NCBI GenBank assembly: GCA_004794655.1
Contig: SMMW01000179.1
Span: 227,001-291,000, forward strand
Direction of reading: 5' to 3'
DNA: 64,000 bases
Origin: Marisa cornuarietis
Taxonomy: Eukaryota > Mollusca > Gastropoda > Architaenioglossa > Ampullariidae
The translations under genes were made by a program, and so were the position numbers. Positions within the stretch are counted from its first letter, which is position 1; the number at the start of each line of letters is the position of its first letter. Below are positions 13,671 to 27,005 of this stretch, in pieces. The notes under the pieces were generated by a model. That model was not told where the DNA came from. It was given only the letters and a program-made list of their open reading frames with translations, and ran no database searches.

Positions 13671-14146
13671 CAGAATGACACACCTAGAGCATCCATGACT
13701 CCTCTGACCATTCCGGCTGTCACCACTGGTGTCAGAATGACACACCTAGAGCATCCACCACTACTCGGCCGTCACCACTGGTGTCAGAATGACACACCTA
13801 GAGCATCCACCACTCCTCGGCCGTCACCACTGGTGTCAGAATGACACACCTAGAGCATCCACCACTCCTCGGCCGTCACCACTGGTGTCAGAATGACACA
13901 CCTAGAGCATCCACCACTCCTCGGCCGTCACCACTGGTGTCAGAATGACACACCTAGAGCATCCACCACTCCTCGGCCGTCACCACTGGTGTCAGAATGA
14001 CACACCTAACACATCCACCACTCCTCGGCCGTCACCACTGGTGTCAGAATGACACACCTAACACATCCACCACTCCTCGGCCGTCACCACTGGTGTCAGA
14101 ATGACACCTAGAGCATCCACCACTCCTCGGCCGTCACCACTGCTGT
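13671..14146. repeat. 52-bp minisatellite, nine units
   Basis: Units start cagaatgacacacctagagc and end ccgtcaccactggtgt. Unit 1 (13671-13732) is a divergent 62-bp form, units 2-8 are 52 bp, and unit 9 lacks two bases. Units 7 and 8 share the variant cctaacacatcc. Confidence 0.96.
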
Positions 14147-15810
14147 CAAAACATCTAGGCCTCCTCTAGTCAATCACCAGAGGCACCAAAGTAGCCATGA
14201 CTCTCCGCGGTGTGACTGTGGTCAGCAAGACGAAGACTGGAAAGTGGAAATGATTACGATGTCGCTGCTACACCCGACACCCGGTTTGGAACGGGTAGCC
14301 AAATCGAGGGGAGGGTGTCTGAGTAGAGGTTAGAGAAAGTCGGGAGTCTGGTGCTCCCCGCTTTCCCAGCGGCAGCGTGAGAGGGCACCCCGCCCCTCCC
14401 CCCCCCCATGCTCCCACCACTCCTTCCTTCCTTCTCGGTTTTCACAGCCGCATTGCATGTTGTGAGCGGCAGCTAGCGACTGGGACTCACAGCTGTAAAT
14501 CAGCCGCGTAATAAGCGGAGGGAGGGAGGTAAAAGGGGGCGAGGCAAGAGGGGAGATTATCGCGAGGAGCACGGAAGGTGCGCCATCAGGAAAATTAAAA
14601 CGAGGTTGAAAACTGTGTTTAGTTTTGTGAAAACACTAGTGCTTGAAAAAAAACCCAGTGCTTTTCAGTCATTTCACCATTTGTATTTATTTTGTGGTAT
14701 ATTGTGCTCAGCGCTAAATCAGTGGTCTAGTCATGTGTGTGTGTGTGTGTGTGTGTGTAAGGCGTATGGGCATGTATGGATTTCTTTAACATATACACAG
14801 GTCTACAGTATGTTTTCTTTATTTATCTTTAAGAGAGGCACTGGATCTCTCACTCTGAATTTTCTCAACATATTCAGACCTACGATATGCTCTCTTTATC
14901 TCCAGTCTCCTTAAAACTCCCTCAGTGTGAATGCATGCTTTCGTGTGTGTGTGTGTGCGCGCGCGCGTTACCCCACATACAGACATATTATCTGCTTGAA
15001 TCACAAACACACACACAACTTTATTTTGAAATATTCATATGGGAAGAAGAGTGAAGTGTCGGGATGGGTCAGCCGGGTGTCGGGTGCTCTAGGTAGGTAT
15101 CCGGTGTGAATACCAGCCATGCCAGTGCCCCGTCACACCCACGGCACACCAGTCGCTTCCGTAATACTGCAGTTTGCACCTGGCATGACCCAAGGTGTCA
15201 AAGGATGCTACTCGCGTGTCCGACACGCTAGCCGAAAGAGGGCGGTGGCCGGCCAATCGTGTCAAGTCATCTGTCAGGCGTTATCAACGTTCTATTAGTA
15301 CTACAACTGTACCGCCTACATGCAAAAGATCAAAATATCCCACAAGATCGACAAGTAGTAGTCTACTCCATCTCTTTCCTTTGCAACTGCTGTACCTATA
15401 AAACTGCTGGCGAATTTAAGACGAAACACGACCACTTCCGCTCGATCTGTTACGTTTTGTAAAGCTTGGTCTTGAATGGTCTGTTTCTTATATAATGAAC
15501 AGTACCACCCACTGCATAAAATCCGCTGTCATCATATAAACGGTGTGTTTGGCCTGAAGTGTGTGATCACACTGTAACACACCCTGTGTGGTGGAAAAAC
15601 AATACTGTCATACTTTTCCTGACACTCTCCCCCTCCCCCCACACACCACTGCCTTCTCCACAACCTTCACCAGCAGGTGCTTGTCCGACCACCACACTAC
15701 AAACCCTCTTTTCCCGAGGCTGGCAGGTTTCTGCATTGCCCCTGAAAGTTGAGAGAGTGCAATAAACACTCCGAATGTTCTCATCCAACACTTATCAGAC
15801 TTACCGTTCG
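14147..15810. other. unassigned, partly GC-rich
   Basis: GC-rich at about 14200-14580 and 15050-15280. GT microsatellites at about 14732-14758 and 14943-14968. No gene recognised. Confidence 0.45.
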
Positions 15811-15862
15811 ATGGGAAATTGTGAAAGTTCGGATGCTGAATTTAAGAGGGACACGGCGGTGG
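15811..15862 (+). other. candidate first coding exon with N-myristoylation signal
   Basis: ATG then MGNCESSDAEFKRDTAV, ending in phase 1 at GTG G before a gtgag donor. Gly2 with Ser6 fits the N-myristoyltransferase pattern, and Cys4 could be palmitoylated. No partner exon found; unrecognised. Confidence 0.22.
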
Positions 15863-16299
15863 GTGAGACTCGTGAAAGGCACTCTGTCTACCTCACGATA
15901 GTCGTCCAGTATGGTACTTGTCTGTCCTTATCATACTGCCGTTACCTATTTCTTCCCTCATTCTTATACATCCATCTTGCGATACTATAAGTATAATAAT
16001 AATTTAGAAGCCGCAACTTTTCCTCTCCAATCTATTATTACACAGGGTGGAGTGTCTCTAAACACAATGGCGTGTCAACGTACAAGCCAGTAGATCACCA
16101 TAAGGCGATAAAGGTAAACACTCTTGTTAGCCCGTAGTAACGTATTTGCTGTGAGTACAAACCGCCAGCATTCTGCACTATTCAATGGGAAGAGGAGGAG
16201 GAGGAGGAAATACGTGACTACAGCAAAGCCTAGTTACAATGGTGGAGATTTTATGTCATTACAGGCTGTCGGGTTTTCTTCTTCTGCTGCCTGTCGAGC
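15863..16299. other. unassigned AT-rich sequence
   Basis: A (GAG)n-like stretch occurs near 16190. No gene seen. Confidence 0.5.
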
Positions 16300-17700
16300 T
16301 CCCAGTTTTGTTGTTAGCATCAACTGAACTGTTTTCCAGGTTTACTTGGATGTCCCAAGGTTTCTCTGCCAACGTGTCTCCCAGAGACCAAAGCTTTGTT
16401 GTGCCAGTCTGTGAAGAAGCAGAAGTTGCTGTATATGCTCAGAGGTCGGTGAGTCTTTCTCGTGTAGGTAGTCCTCATCGTGTGACAGTCCCAGGTGGTG
16501 CTTGTAGGTCGACAGTGTCCAGCGCGCAGGCGAGCCATGATGGTCTGCTGATCATGTTCGAGGTTAAGTACCTGGTCGTCAAATGCCGGGTTGTGTTGGT
16601 TTTTCAACTGATTTTTGAAGTGCTGCTTTATCAAAGCTTTAGCTAAAGGGCTGCACACCCTGGATAGCGGAATCTGCAGTCACTCAGCATGTGAGCGGGG
16701 GAGGCATGGGCTTGGATGCTAACATGTCTGGCAGTTTACGGTACAGCGGTGAGCTCAGCTCGAGTAGCTGGACGACGGTAGTTCAGCATGCGATGATCTT
16801 GAGATGCTCCGCCCGTCTGGATAGTGCACGAAGATTCCACTTACCCCACATTGCAGGCGGCTGCCTTAGGGGATTCCTCTGTGTAGACAGGAATCCCCGT
16901 CGATGCGTTGAAACTCTGATGTATCCCTCCCAGAAAGAGGGACAGGAAAAGGGAGTCTGCCGATGATGTCGCTGTGGTTCCTGTCAGCTATTTGAAGCTG
17001 GCTTTCTTTAGCTCGTTCTTGGTGGTCTCGTGTGGATGTTAGTGGACGGAACGGGAGAGAGGCCCTTGTAGCTTTTCATGCTGGATTAGAAGCTTATCTT
17101 CTCGTCTCTGGGCTAGGGAGGCATGTCCTGCGGTAGTCTCCTGGCGTGGATGGGTGTGGTCTTGAGTCCACCTGTGATGATTCACATGCTGCCTTGGCTC
17201 GCGCGAACCTTACCTGTGTAGACCTGTTTGAGGATTGTGCTTCTGGATCACCCCTTGGTTCCGGAGTTTTTTGGTCAGTCGCAATCTTCTTGTGGCACGT
17301 CCATCTTCTGAAATTGTTGACCGCATGTTACTCTTATGTCAAGCTTCATGTTAAGGTAGGAAGGCGTTTATTTCTGAGGTAACTCTTTGTTACTGATAGT
17401 TAGCTTTAGGGTCTGTTCTGTATTTGAGAGGGATAAGAGGGTGGTAGCTGTGTTGATAGTCATGCACCAGTCCGTCGCCCATCTGGAGGTTTGTTGGCCT
17501 CCTGCATTCCGACAGTTGAAATACGGATGGACCAGATGCACTCCACAATGTAAAATCGTCAGCATGAAGCGCTTTTGAGATGTGTCAGGACAGGTATATG
17601 CCATTGAAGAATATGACGACGAAGGTAGGGGAAATAACACAGTACTGTGGGACGCCTACCAGGATCATTGCTGCTGGCTGAAATTGCTGCAGTTGCAGTC
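16300..17700 (-). mobile_element. degraded Jockey-like non-LTR retrotransposon
   Basis: Across frameshifts the minus strand shows RT motifs in order: LVGVPQYCVISPTF (GVPQGSVLSPxLF) near 17660, ALHADDFTLWSAS (YADDL) near 17570, DWCMTINTATT near 17470, and further on QTIMARLRAGHC near 16520, which resembles the RLRTGHC region after RNase H in such ORFs. Multiple stops show it is dead. Ends were not located. Confidence 0.7.
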
Positions 17701-17889
17701 CGGGGCACGAGGAAACTTGACACATGTCGCTGAAGACAGCGGTTACAGCTGACCCTCAGGCAGTGGGAGCTGGGCTGAAAGTCAGGTTGTACAAGGCGTG
17801 AATGTGCCCCCCACGCGGCAGCAGACTGTTCCGCGCCACTAACCATCGCTTCAGGTTGGGCTGGGATTTTCAGCTCACAACCCATTAGG

Positions 17890-18070
17890 AATGGTTGCGG
17901 TCCAGTGGTGCAACGGTGAAATACTAAATTGTTGCCAAGACAGTGGGCAGTATGGGCTATTGGGTTCAGATCTCGCCACGAGCAATCCCTCCCTTGATCA
18001 CACGGTGAACTAGCTCCCCACCAGGTGGCCTTAGCTGCTGAGTGGGCGTAAGATACCACCACCAAGAAGC
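17890..18070 (+). mobile_element. tRNA-derived SINE
   Basis: Box A tggtgcaacgg and box B ggttcagatctcg are correctly spaced. A 3' part follows, ending gtaagataccacc. It abuts the Jockey-like relic. Confidence 0.65.
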
Positions 18071-19107
18071 CATCGGGCCTGAAGGCCGCTCACATCCGTC
18101 TCCGCTCTCGTAGCCAAACTCTGATTTTCATCTCCACATCACTGCTGCTATGTATGTAGGGACATTAGCACTTCATAAGTTCGTGCTTACACGCGCCATT
18201 GTGACAGATAAGAAAGGAAATCCTGAGCGCAACACGACCACACCTATCCGTGAATTCACGGCGCACGTCAAACAACATTCCACGCACTACGTTACATTCG
18301 ATTTTACCATCCATTCTGGACCTCATATGGGATTTCATCTTAAAGAACGAGTAGGGTGCATATTTTCTAATACTTGCACTAAAGCGCGAGGCAATATACT
18401 ATTTCCCCATTTCCGGGTGATTCTCTTCCCCGATTTCTGTTTTTGAGGCACACGCCGACAAACGCCAGCACACAGAAAGAAGTCAGCATCGTCATGATAG
18501 TGCATGGATACACTGACGTTGTCATGGCCCCAGCCAATAAGAAAGCTGGAACCATATGGTTATTAGACATGTGACCATATATCACAATTTGATCCTCCTT
18601 CTGTGCATGTTTGTAGGTTTGTGCATCACGGGGGAAGGAAGCCTCATTCACATAGATTTGCGGAAACAATATCTTGGACAGAGGTTTTACGTAATCTTAA
18701 ACACACACACACACACACACACAAGCTACAGGTCCTTTAAGGTTGACATCGAGACCCACGTCTTTCAAGAGTACCTACAGTAACTGGTGGTCTCTCTTAC
18801 CCCCGCCCCCTGCACCGTTTGTTGTTTGTAATTTCTACTTTCTCATACTGCTCTTCTGCTCATGCGCCTTAGGCTCAACAACGAGCAGAGAAATGGGCTA
18901 TAAACGTATTATTATTTCTATCACCACCACCACGAGGACGAAATATGACACACACACATACATAAACAAACGTGGGGTGCCTTGTCTACAAACATCGCAG
19001 TGAGGCTCGGAGTGATGAATGTCAGGGCGTGGACACAGCGCAAGTACCGGAGACAGGACAGCAAACTAAAAGTCAGACATCTGACATCCACGGCGACGGA
19101 AGACTGA
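18071..19107. other. unassigned sequence with (CA)n
   Basis: CA microsatellite at about 18700-18723. No gene recognised on either strand. Confidence 0.5.
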
Positions 19108-19308
19108 TTTTTTTTAAACTGATGTTTTACGATCAGCCAGCGACTAAATTTAAATCACGTACAAGCAGCCGACCCTTACACAGTTGCTACAGCCCGAGAA
19201 AGAACACCTTGCTTGAGAGAGATCCGAACCCACGCCACCCGATCCTTGCTGTACTGGTGACAAGCGCTTTAACAACCGTAGCGCCACCAGGGAGTAGTAC
19301 CCCGACTA
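19108..19308 (-). mobile_element. tRNA-derived SINE
   Basis: On the minus strand, box A tggcgctacgg and box B ggttcggatctc. The tail (gtgatttaaatttagtcgctggctgatcg then an A-run) matches the pattern of the 62.5-kb copy. Confidence 0.7.
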
Positions 19309-19816
19309 TAGACTGGAACGGGCAGCGAAAGAAAGGCGGAGCGAGTTCTCCAGCTCGTCGTCGCCGTGTTTTGGTTACCGACAATCGTCGGCTTACTATC
19401 GGGTCAAATCTGACTTGCCTGACAGCTGGATACGCCGGATAACAGTCACAACTCTTATCCCCGGTTTGTTCTTCTCCTCGTCGTCTCGTTTCATGGCGTG
19501 GATATCGGGTTCCAGAAAGCCTGGCGGCATTGTTCGCACACTTGAGACGCCAGTCTGGCTTAAGAGAACGTCACAATGGAGACCAAACGAGAAGGATTTG
19601 AGATATCTTTACCCCCCCACCCATCCCACCATCAACTTCAAACTACCCGACTACTGTTGCCGCACAGTAAGTGAAGTATCCAATGCCTCCTACACCAGAC
19701 AGCGGCACGAGACCTTTCATGTTAAGCTGTAATGCCTCTTCATTCACGTCAGGGCTGGTAACTAACTGACATGGGTCTCTTCTGGCCGCAGCTGTTCCCC
19801 CCCCCCCTCAAAAAAA
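19309..19816 (+). other. unassigned GC-rich sequence
   Basis: Open segments on the plus strand are not recognisable. Ends with a C-run then A-run at 19798-19817. Confidence 0.45.
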
Positions 19817-20047
19817 ATGTTCAGGACAAGAGTACACGTCCGTCGGGGAAACAAACGTCCCTCGGTCTTCAACAACCACTGTCGCGACAGGCAAGAAACA
19901 GCTGCCAGCGATGTTCCAGTAAATCAGAATCACAAGCTAGCCAAGGCCAGCAGAGAGCTGGACAACGCATTAGTGACCAAGGAGGACGTGAACAGCGTTG
20001 TGAGACAGTTCCATCTTACCAATAAAGCACAGTATGAAAATGTTTGA
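19817..20047 (+). CDS. uncharacterised 76-codon open frame
   Basis: ATG with A at -3, then a basic N-terminus (MFRTRVHVRRGNKRPS) and a charged, helix-like C-terminus (KLAKASRELDNALVTKEDVN, ending NKAQYENV). A pyrimidine tract and AG (ggtctcttctggccgcag) lie just upstream, so it might be a terminal exon rather than a whole gene. A second frame is also open over most of it, which weakens the case. No family recognised. Confidence 0.25.
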   Translation: MFRTRVHVRRGNKRPSVFNNHCRDRQETAASDVPVNQNHKLAKASRELDNALVTKEDVNSVVRQFHLTNKAQYENV

Positions 20048-21466
20048 GGCAGGCGGGCGGCGGTTATTAATTATGCAAAACTTGCCGGGGTACACGGCTG
20101 CGTCAACTGTTTGATCTGTCGTTTGGTGTGAATCAAAGTGATCAGTCAGTGAACCAAAGTAATGAAACACTTATATTTTGGTGTCCCTTCCCTAGGTTTG
20201 ACAGCTCATGTTCAGCAACGGGGGCATGATGCGACCACGCGACTCGCTCGATCGCTCCCTTTGTCTTTAGCGCGAGTCAGAATTTTCTGCTGCGTAGAAG
20301 ATGGATGTCGAAATTGCCACTGGCAGCATCTTAAAACGGAAAAAATAATCATTTTAAGGCGCCAACGCACACTATCAAAACTTAGACCATGGCCTAATCA
20401 TAAAAAGACAAAAATATTCTTGATGAATTTGGCGAGAATCGGACTTCTGTGTACTTTTGCATAATTATCAATCGCCACCCGCTACACATGCACACACCCA
20501 TCGTCGCACTCTGCTTCCTTTGAAATGTAGCGGGGCTACTCCTGTCGTCTATGATTTGGTCATGACCTACAGTTGGTGTACGTTGCATGCTTAATTTTCC
20601 CGTTCTAGAATGTTACTTGTGGTTCCAAAGTGGGGGAAAATATTGCAAAGAGCCAACTGCGGCATTCCTGTAGTACACAGCATGTTTCGTCAAATTTTCT
20701 GAGCGCATTTCATGAATGGATTAGAAAAAGATCAGGGCACAAGCGAGGAAGTCGCCTGGCGATCGGCACCACCGCAATTTTAATCTACCCCGAACACTCG
20801 AAATGTGTTTCCGTTGGCGAAGAGCTGTGAAATAAAGGAACAAACATCGACTGTAAGTGTATAAGTGTTTAACACCTTCACTAGACTGACGCGGATATTC
20901 CGACAAGTAGCCTAAATAATAAAGAAATCAAATGTGACCCTATTAGACTGTTCTCTCCTGCTATCACACCTCCCGAATCCTGCTCGTACATACCATCTTA
21001 TCAAAATACACGCACGCTCGCACGCAGAAACACACCCACACTAAGACACACAAGATCGGACACATTCACACACATTTATTAGCAGCTTCCGTGCATGTGC
21101 GTCTCTCCCTTCTTTTCACAATACAACTGCGAGAATTAATGGGATTACAGACGTCAGCCGCAATGCACTGGGAACTTCCGGAAGCGATTTCTGAAAAGAA
21201 AAACAAAAGGGATAGTGTGAATGACTAGAGTGGAGGAGAGGTGTGAGGGGGATGGGAGAGAGACAAGTGCTTGGGTCAGGGATCGAGGACGAGAGTGTGA
21301 ATCACGGACTCGCAGTCAGCACTGGACAGGGAACAAACAAACAAAGCGCTTTTGCAACTCCTCCTCACAATGTTGACTGAGCGCTGCCATCACTTTTCCG
21401 CTTTATCACTGGACGAAAATAATGGACGACTGGCGAAACACTTGTACTTTTGTACACCATCTCTCT
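20048..21466. other. unassigned sequence
   Basis: Contains a CA-rich tract near 21010-21080. No gene recognised. Confidence 0.5.
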
Positions 21467-21724
21467 CACACACGCGCAGGGCCCCCGGTAGTGTAGTGGT
21501 TAAAACACTCGCTTGTCACCACTGCAGTGAGCTGCTCAGGGTTCAGATCTCGTCTCGGGACACTCTCTGTATGTGACACCTGTTCGCAGGGCTGGGCGGC
21601 GGGGGTTTTCTCCGGGTACTCCGGTTTCCTCCCCCCTCCCCTTCCCCCCATAGTGCGAAATCACCGCAAGGTGGAAGCACTTTCCAACTAAATAAACAAC
21701 AACAACAACAAACACACACGCGCA
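21467..21724 (+). mobile_element. full-length tRNA-derived SINE with 12-bp target duplication
   Basis: Body 21479-21712. Box A tagtgtagtgg and box B ggttcagatct, a GC-rich core (tttctccgggtactccgg), and an (AAC)n-type 3' end. Perfect direct repeats cacacacgcgca flank it at 21467-21478 and 21713-21724. Confidence 0.88.
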
Positions 21725-24218
21725 CAGCCAGTCACTTCTCAACAGGAAGTTATGTTCCTCAAGCATTCCGTAACGTAACGGAAAAACCTATGGTGGTCAA
21801 GTTATATCACTTAATTCTGACACTGCGACCTCTGTTCGGTTTTGTTTCTGTGATAATTGCGTTATGGTTTATGTACATAGTTGTCAGATTCAACAGCAAA
21901 ACATAGCATTTAATGTCAAATTTCTAAACTTGATTTTGTGGTTCGAACCAGGCTGATAGTGAGGGATGACACTGGTGACCCATGGTTATTAACTTACAGA
22001 AACACAAACGAGTTTTTTTTCCGAAATACATTTTCTTAGATCTTTTGAAATGCTTTTGCTCCGATCGCCATGTACTGGTCCGAGCGCAAAACAATGAGTT
22101 CTCCCTATCGCAGGCGACAAACAATGAAACCAACGTGACTCAGCTTCTCTCCTTGTCTCCACTGCCTATCTTGTTCGACGGATCAATTTATCTCGTTACG
22201 GCAGACCTATTTCCGCCCAGAATGACTTCGGGCTGCTGATAAGTCCATTCTGCTGCCAGAAAGCCTCAAGAAAGACGCTGCCATTTGTCGCAAGGACAGA
22301 GAAGGGAATGAACTCTGGGCGAGCCGCTTAGTGTCGCAGACGGTCGTCTGCTGTCTGCCGATGAACAAAGAACGCCAGTCGTCAGTGGATTTCTCCAGTC
22401 CACATAATAAAGCTATTTCCGGTTACTATTTTGCCGACATGACAGCATGTTCGTCTCCTCCTCTACTGAGATGGATGAACTAAGATTGGTACCTCTCTCT
22501 CTGTCCTTTACTACAACCAGTCGTAGGTGGGATACGATAACACACAGCAATGGTAAACCTCTTGGAACATACATTGTGCATTTGGAAGTACTCTGTGTGT
22601 ATATATATACTTTGCATGGATCCCATGACGTGGTACTGTCTGGTCTGTGTATCTTGTAATATCTCTACTTCTCTCTTTTCCCTTCCTGACATTCAGTCAT
22701 CAGTGTACAGTCATACAAATGACACATAAAACATTCACTAGCATACATAAAAATGACAGCTAAGATTATCACTAGTGTACAGTCATCAATTCACACAAAT
22801 GACACCTAAAACAACGTAAAATTCCTACAAATGATGCTCAATTCACCAGTGCACAATTTATGCTAATAAGCAATAACTCCAGACATCTCACAATGGACAC
22901 ATAATTGCACAATTTCACAACTGACATATAAGCTTGTGTACAATTCATACAAATGATTTGAGGAGCTGGCAATCTTCTTAACAAGTGGTAAATGAAACTA
23001 AGGCCAATGCCTTGTTGCCAAAAAAACTAAACATTCTACTAGAAATCTGCCATCATCAAAGCGATGTAATTATGGCTAACATCCTACAATTATAGCATTC
23101 CACCCTAGCATCAGCAAAATGGAAAGTGAATGAGCTCTTTCACTCCTGGAATCCTCATGTATGTTTGCACATAATACGGCATCATCATTCATTCTCCAAA
23201 AGGCTGAAAAGGCTAAAGGTCTCATGGCCTGTAGTGGGTGTTGGGTGGTGAACTATAGCATAAGTCATTCAGCATGTCTGGAATACAACTTGTGGAAAAT
23301 GAGCTTAGCCTTCGCCTGCTGCCTTTCACTTTCCCAAATACATCAGACATTAATTTGCTGTTGGGTAGACACAGGGAGTTTTTAGTTACTAGTCCAAGTA
23401 AACTGAGAACCCACAGTATTCTGCTCTAGGGGTATGCACATTTACCACAAAAACTAATGAACCTCCCTGAAAATTGTTTATTTTCACTAGCTGGTTACAT
23501 ACATTTTCTCATTTACAGTGACAAGCTAATCAAGCTACTGCTAGTGGAAAAAGAAAATGGACAAGCCCAAAAATATTCAGCTATTGTTTACAATGTACTG
23601 TCAAACAGACGTAATATTTTCTTCCTGCTGAATTTTTCTCCTGACTCTTGATTTCTAACATTAAATACTGTTAGAAAATGCTGTAAATAAGTTTATTAAG
23701 TGCTGCTATTTGCTAAAGAAGTGTTCAGAAACTGTGTCACAGATGGTGAAAATGTGAAGCTGTCAGCGCACTGCCAGCAGCACATTTGGATTGCTTGTCT
23801 CACCCTATAGTTTGCTGCATATGGCTGGAGAGTCACATAAAACGAAGGACATTCAAAGCAGTCCCTGCTTTCTCCTACTGGCAGAACTCAGTGCAATTAT
23901 TAAGCATTGATGCACAAGTTTTATATCCAGTTCTCACTGAAACAAGCTGACAGCATTGCAGCATTCATGACAACAGCTAACAGATGCTGGTGTGACTGCT
24001 GTTCACTTCAAGACTGATCAAGATGATAAGGGTTAGAGTTTAGGGTCAGGGTTAGATGATAAGCTGATGCTAAATTAGGTATGTGAATGTTTTCCCTTGA
24101 AAACATGTTGACCCACTCCACCCAAGAGAGGGCATTGCTGAGACCATGCCCTCAGACCATAACCTTTTACATCCACTAAACTGAAAATTGTTTGTGTTGG
24201 CATGACAGGTATCAAACC
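21725..24218. other. unassigned AT-rich sequence
   Basis: Degenerate short repeats around tacaaatgacacctaaaac at about 22690-22950. No gene seen. Confidence 0.5.
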
Positions 24219-24320
24219 CAGCATAGACAGTGACCAGACATACCCAAACAGCACATATAGTGACCAGAGGTACCTGCACAGCATAGACAGTCACCAGATG
24301 TACCCACACAGCATCTCTAG
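24219..24320. repeat. 30-bp tandem repeat, three units and a part
   Basis: Units at 24219-24248, 24249-24278 and 24279-24308, starting cagcatagacagtgaccaga. The plus frame gives ten-residue repeats (SIDSDQTYPN type). Confidence 0.9.
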
Positions 24321-27005
24321 TCCTCCTAGTCATGGAATCTTGCCTACAAGAATTTCCTCGTTGCTCAGTCAGATGACTGGTGGTGTGAATGCAAATGTGA
24401 ATACATCCACCCATAATTCTCTGGTAACTTATGTGGTCTTAGCTGGAAAAAAAATTTGGTTAATATCAACTTCTCCAACTACTCACTCCCATATGATGTT
24501 CTCTTAACAACAGCAGTTTTTTTTAATGTAACTGCAAGGTTAAGCTATATCCTTTAAACTGAAGTTCTAACAATCAGGCTGGACTACACACCAAGGAAAC
24601 CACTAGCCATGCAAAAGAGAATACTGTGGACTAGCTGGTGAAGAATTTTCGGTGGACAAGTTAGAAAGAAGTCCTTCAAAACCCAAGGGTGCACTAGCTG
24701 CAGATGTAAACTTACATAGTGTTAGATATCTTATTGAAAAAATGCTGTGCAGAGTTTCTTTTATCCAGATAATTTTGATTTCTTTATTGTGCAGAAAACT
24801 GCATTTACATTCATATTCCAGTGCAAGAAATAAACGGTCAGCTGACTGGCTATATAATAAGGTTTTTCTGCCTAGCCCATCCAGTTTCTAATGCATTCAT
24901 CAAAGGTGATTCCAACTCTGTTTGGAAGATTCAGAGAGACTGCATACAGTCTATGACTACATGGCACACTCTAACACCTAATATTACTAGAGCTATTCAA
25001 TAATCCTCATCCCCACCCCACCCAAACTCTCCTCTCTGCTCTCACTAGTAATGTACAACAGCCCTATGCTAAAGATGGGAGCAAACAGCCAGTCTAGGAC
25101 AGTATGTACAAAGATGAACCCATGGGTCTGAAACACCTGATAAGGGTAGTGGGAAGACTGACAGCCAAGATATGAGCAGGACTGATAACTCCTCCAAACC
25201 AATGAAGTTATCCGATGGTCTAAAAAAGTTTTCAACTTTGATAAGATCCAGTGACTGCCTGCTGCCTGCAGGTTACCTGAGTTCAAGTAGTGGCACCCCT
25301 GCTCTTCTGGTTCCTCTTGATACATAACTTCCACTGTCAACCCTGCAAGTCACTCACCCAGTTTAGGTGTAGCATGACACTAAGTTCTTCACCATCAATC
25401 CTTTCAACCAGAGCACCTAGACATCACAAACACAAAATAATCTTTCCTTCTCTTTGTTGAACAAGAATCACTCAGCATCTGGACTTGATTTCATTTTCTT
25501 CCCTTCGACATTTGTTATTGTTAGGGGTTGTTGCACACATGCACACTGTGTTTTATCTTTATCAGGTCCACTTATGACATAATAGAACACTTCACACTCA
25601 TCTTTGAATTTCTTGTGTGTCAAGGCATATAATCAGGAAAATCAGATCATTTACTTCCTGCCAGTTAGTTCAATATTTAAGAGATCAGAGGGAGAAAGAC
25701 CATTTGTTAGTGTGTTTGCATGTGCTCATTTCTGCAGAAGTGCATACATTTGCAGATGAAGATGGACGTACGCGTACACAACTGTCAACAAAGTAGTCAG
25801 ATGTTTAACTACATGCCCACTGCCAGACAGTATTCACCATATTCTGAGTAAACTGGAAACTACAGATTGTGATGACAAAGTGTATCTGAAACTTCACTGC
25901 AACTAATGTGCATATGGGCAGGAACTGAGCTTTCTCTGGTCAGCTGCAAACTATCAGCAATCTTATTTTCTTCATTGCTGAAGCCTTCATACAGGAATAC
26001 AGGAAGAGACACTTAACCAATCTCCCTTAGCATCACGCCCCACAGGAAACAGGCCACATGGACAAGGACCCACTCATAAGTTCCAAGAATAAGAAAGGTG
26101 TTCCAATATGTAATAGCTAGCCAGAAACAGCAAGCACTGCAAGTCACTTAGTCAAGATAACATGTAATACTAACAAAGGAAATATTGTGTGTACTTAATG
26201 ATATTTGTACATCAACAAATATGACTGCAGATTCATGAATGTTTGGCTATGATATCTAAAGTGTGCACTTATAATTGCATACACTGACTCAAGTAAATGT
26301 GTACAAATATATGTACACATACATCTATGTTCAGATACAATTCTCTGTTGCAGTATGTGTTAATAATATTATCACAAAATTATGTAGTATTAATAATAAC
26401 AGTTTGATTGTCTGAACCCTATTTTTTATTTACTATCACTATCATGAAAAATCCCTCTGTTAGCTTTTTCATAAGCAGACTCCTATTTTTTGGCTTTGAG
26501 TTTGATTGTTGCAGGCATATCATCTGACAAATACCTAAAACTGGTCTTGCCGACTGTGTATGATTCTCAGTAAATAGTGACTATATAGCTAAAATAGCTA
26601 AAACAGTAATATAGCAAAACGTACTATGTTGGACATGTTAAAATTACAGCTGAGACACATGGGTTACTTTTGATTAATGGTTTTAACAACACTTCCCTTT
26701 ATCTCAAATGTCCTTGCACAGCACGGTATTACCAGCTCTGGTTCTTCACACAGTGTCTTATACAGTAATAGGACATATTTTGAAACCTTGAATAATAAAC
26801 ACTCTGGGTTAGTTGTCCTAGATCTCTACAATGTTAGTGTACAAGAATTCTTGGTGAGCATGTAGGTCCATACAGATCTTATGTATCAATATATTCACAT
26901 ATAGCTGTATGAATGTGCATCCCTGAAAAAAATGCAAACATTGCTGTGAATAAAGACAAACACTAGCATATGTCAAGGTCCCTCACCTTATGAAGAAAAG
27001 TAGTT
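24321..27005 (-). other. Rap2 3' flank
   Basis: AT-rich without a recognisable gene. A minus-strand AATAAA (plus TTTATT) near 26426 could serve Rap2, with a 3' UTR of about 0.6 kb. Confidence 0.4.

Noticed and set aside
24993..25340. 115-codon minus frame
   Set aside because: No recognisable domain; length expected by chance in 64 kb of six frames.
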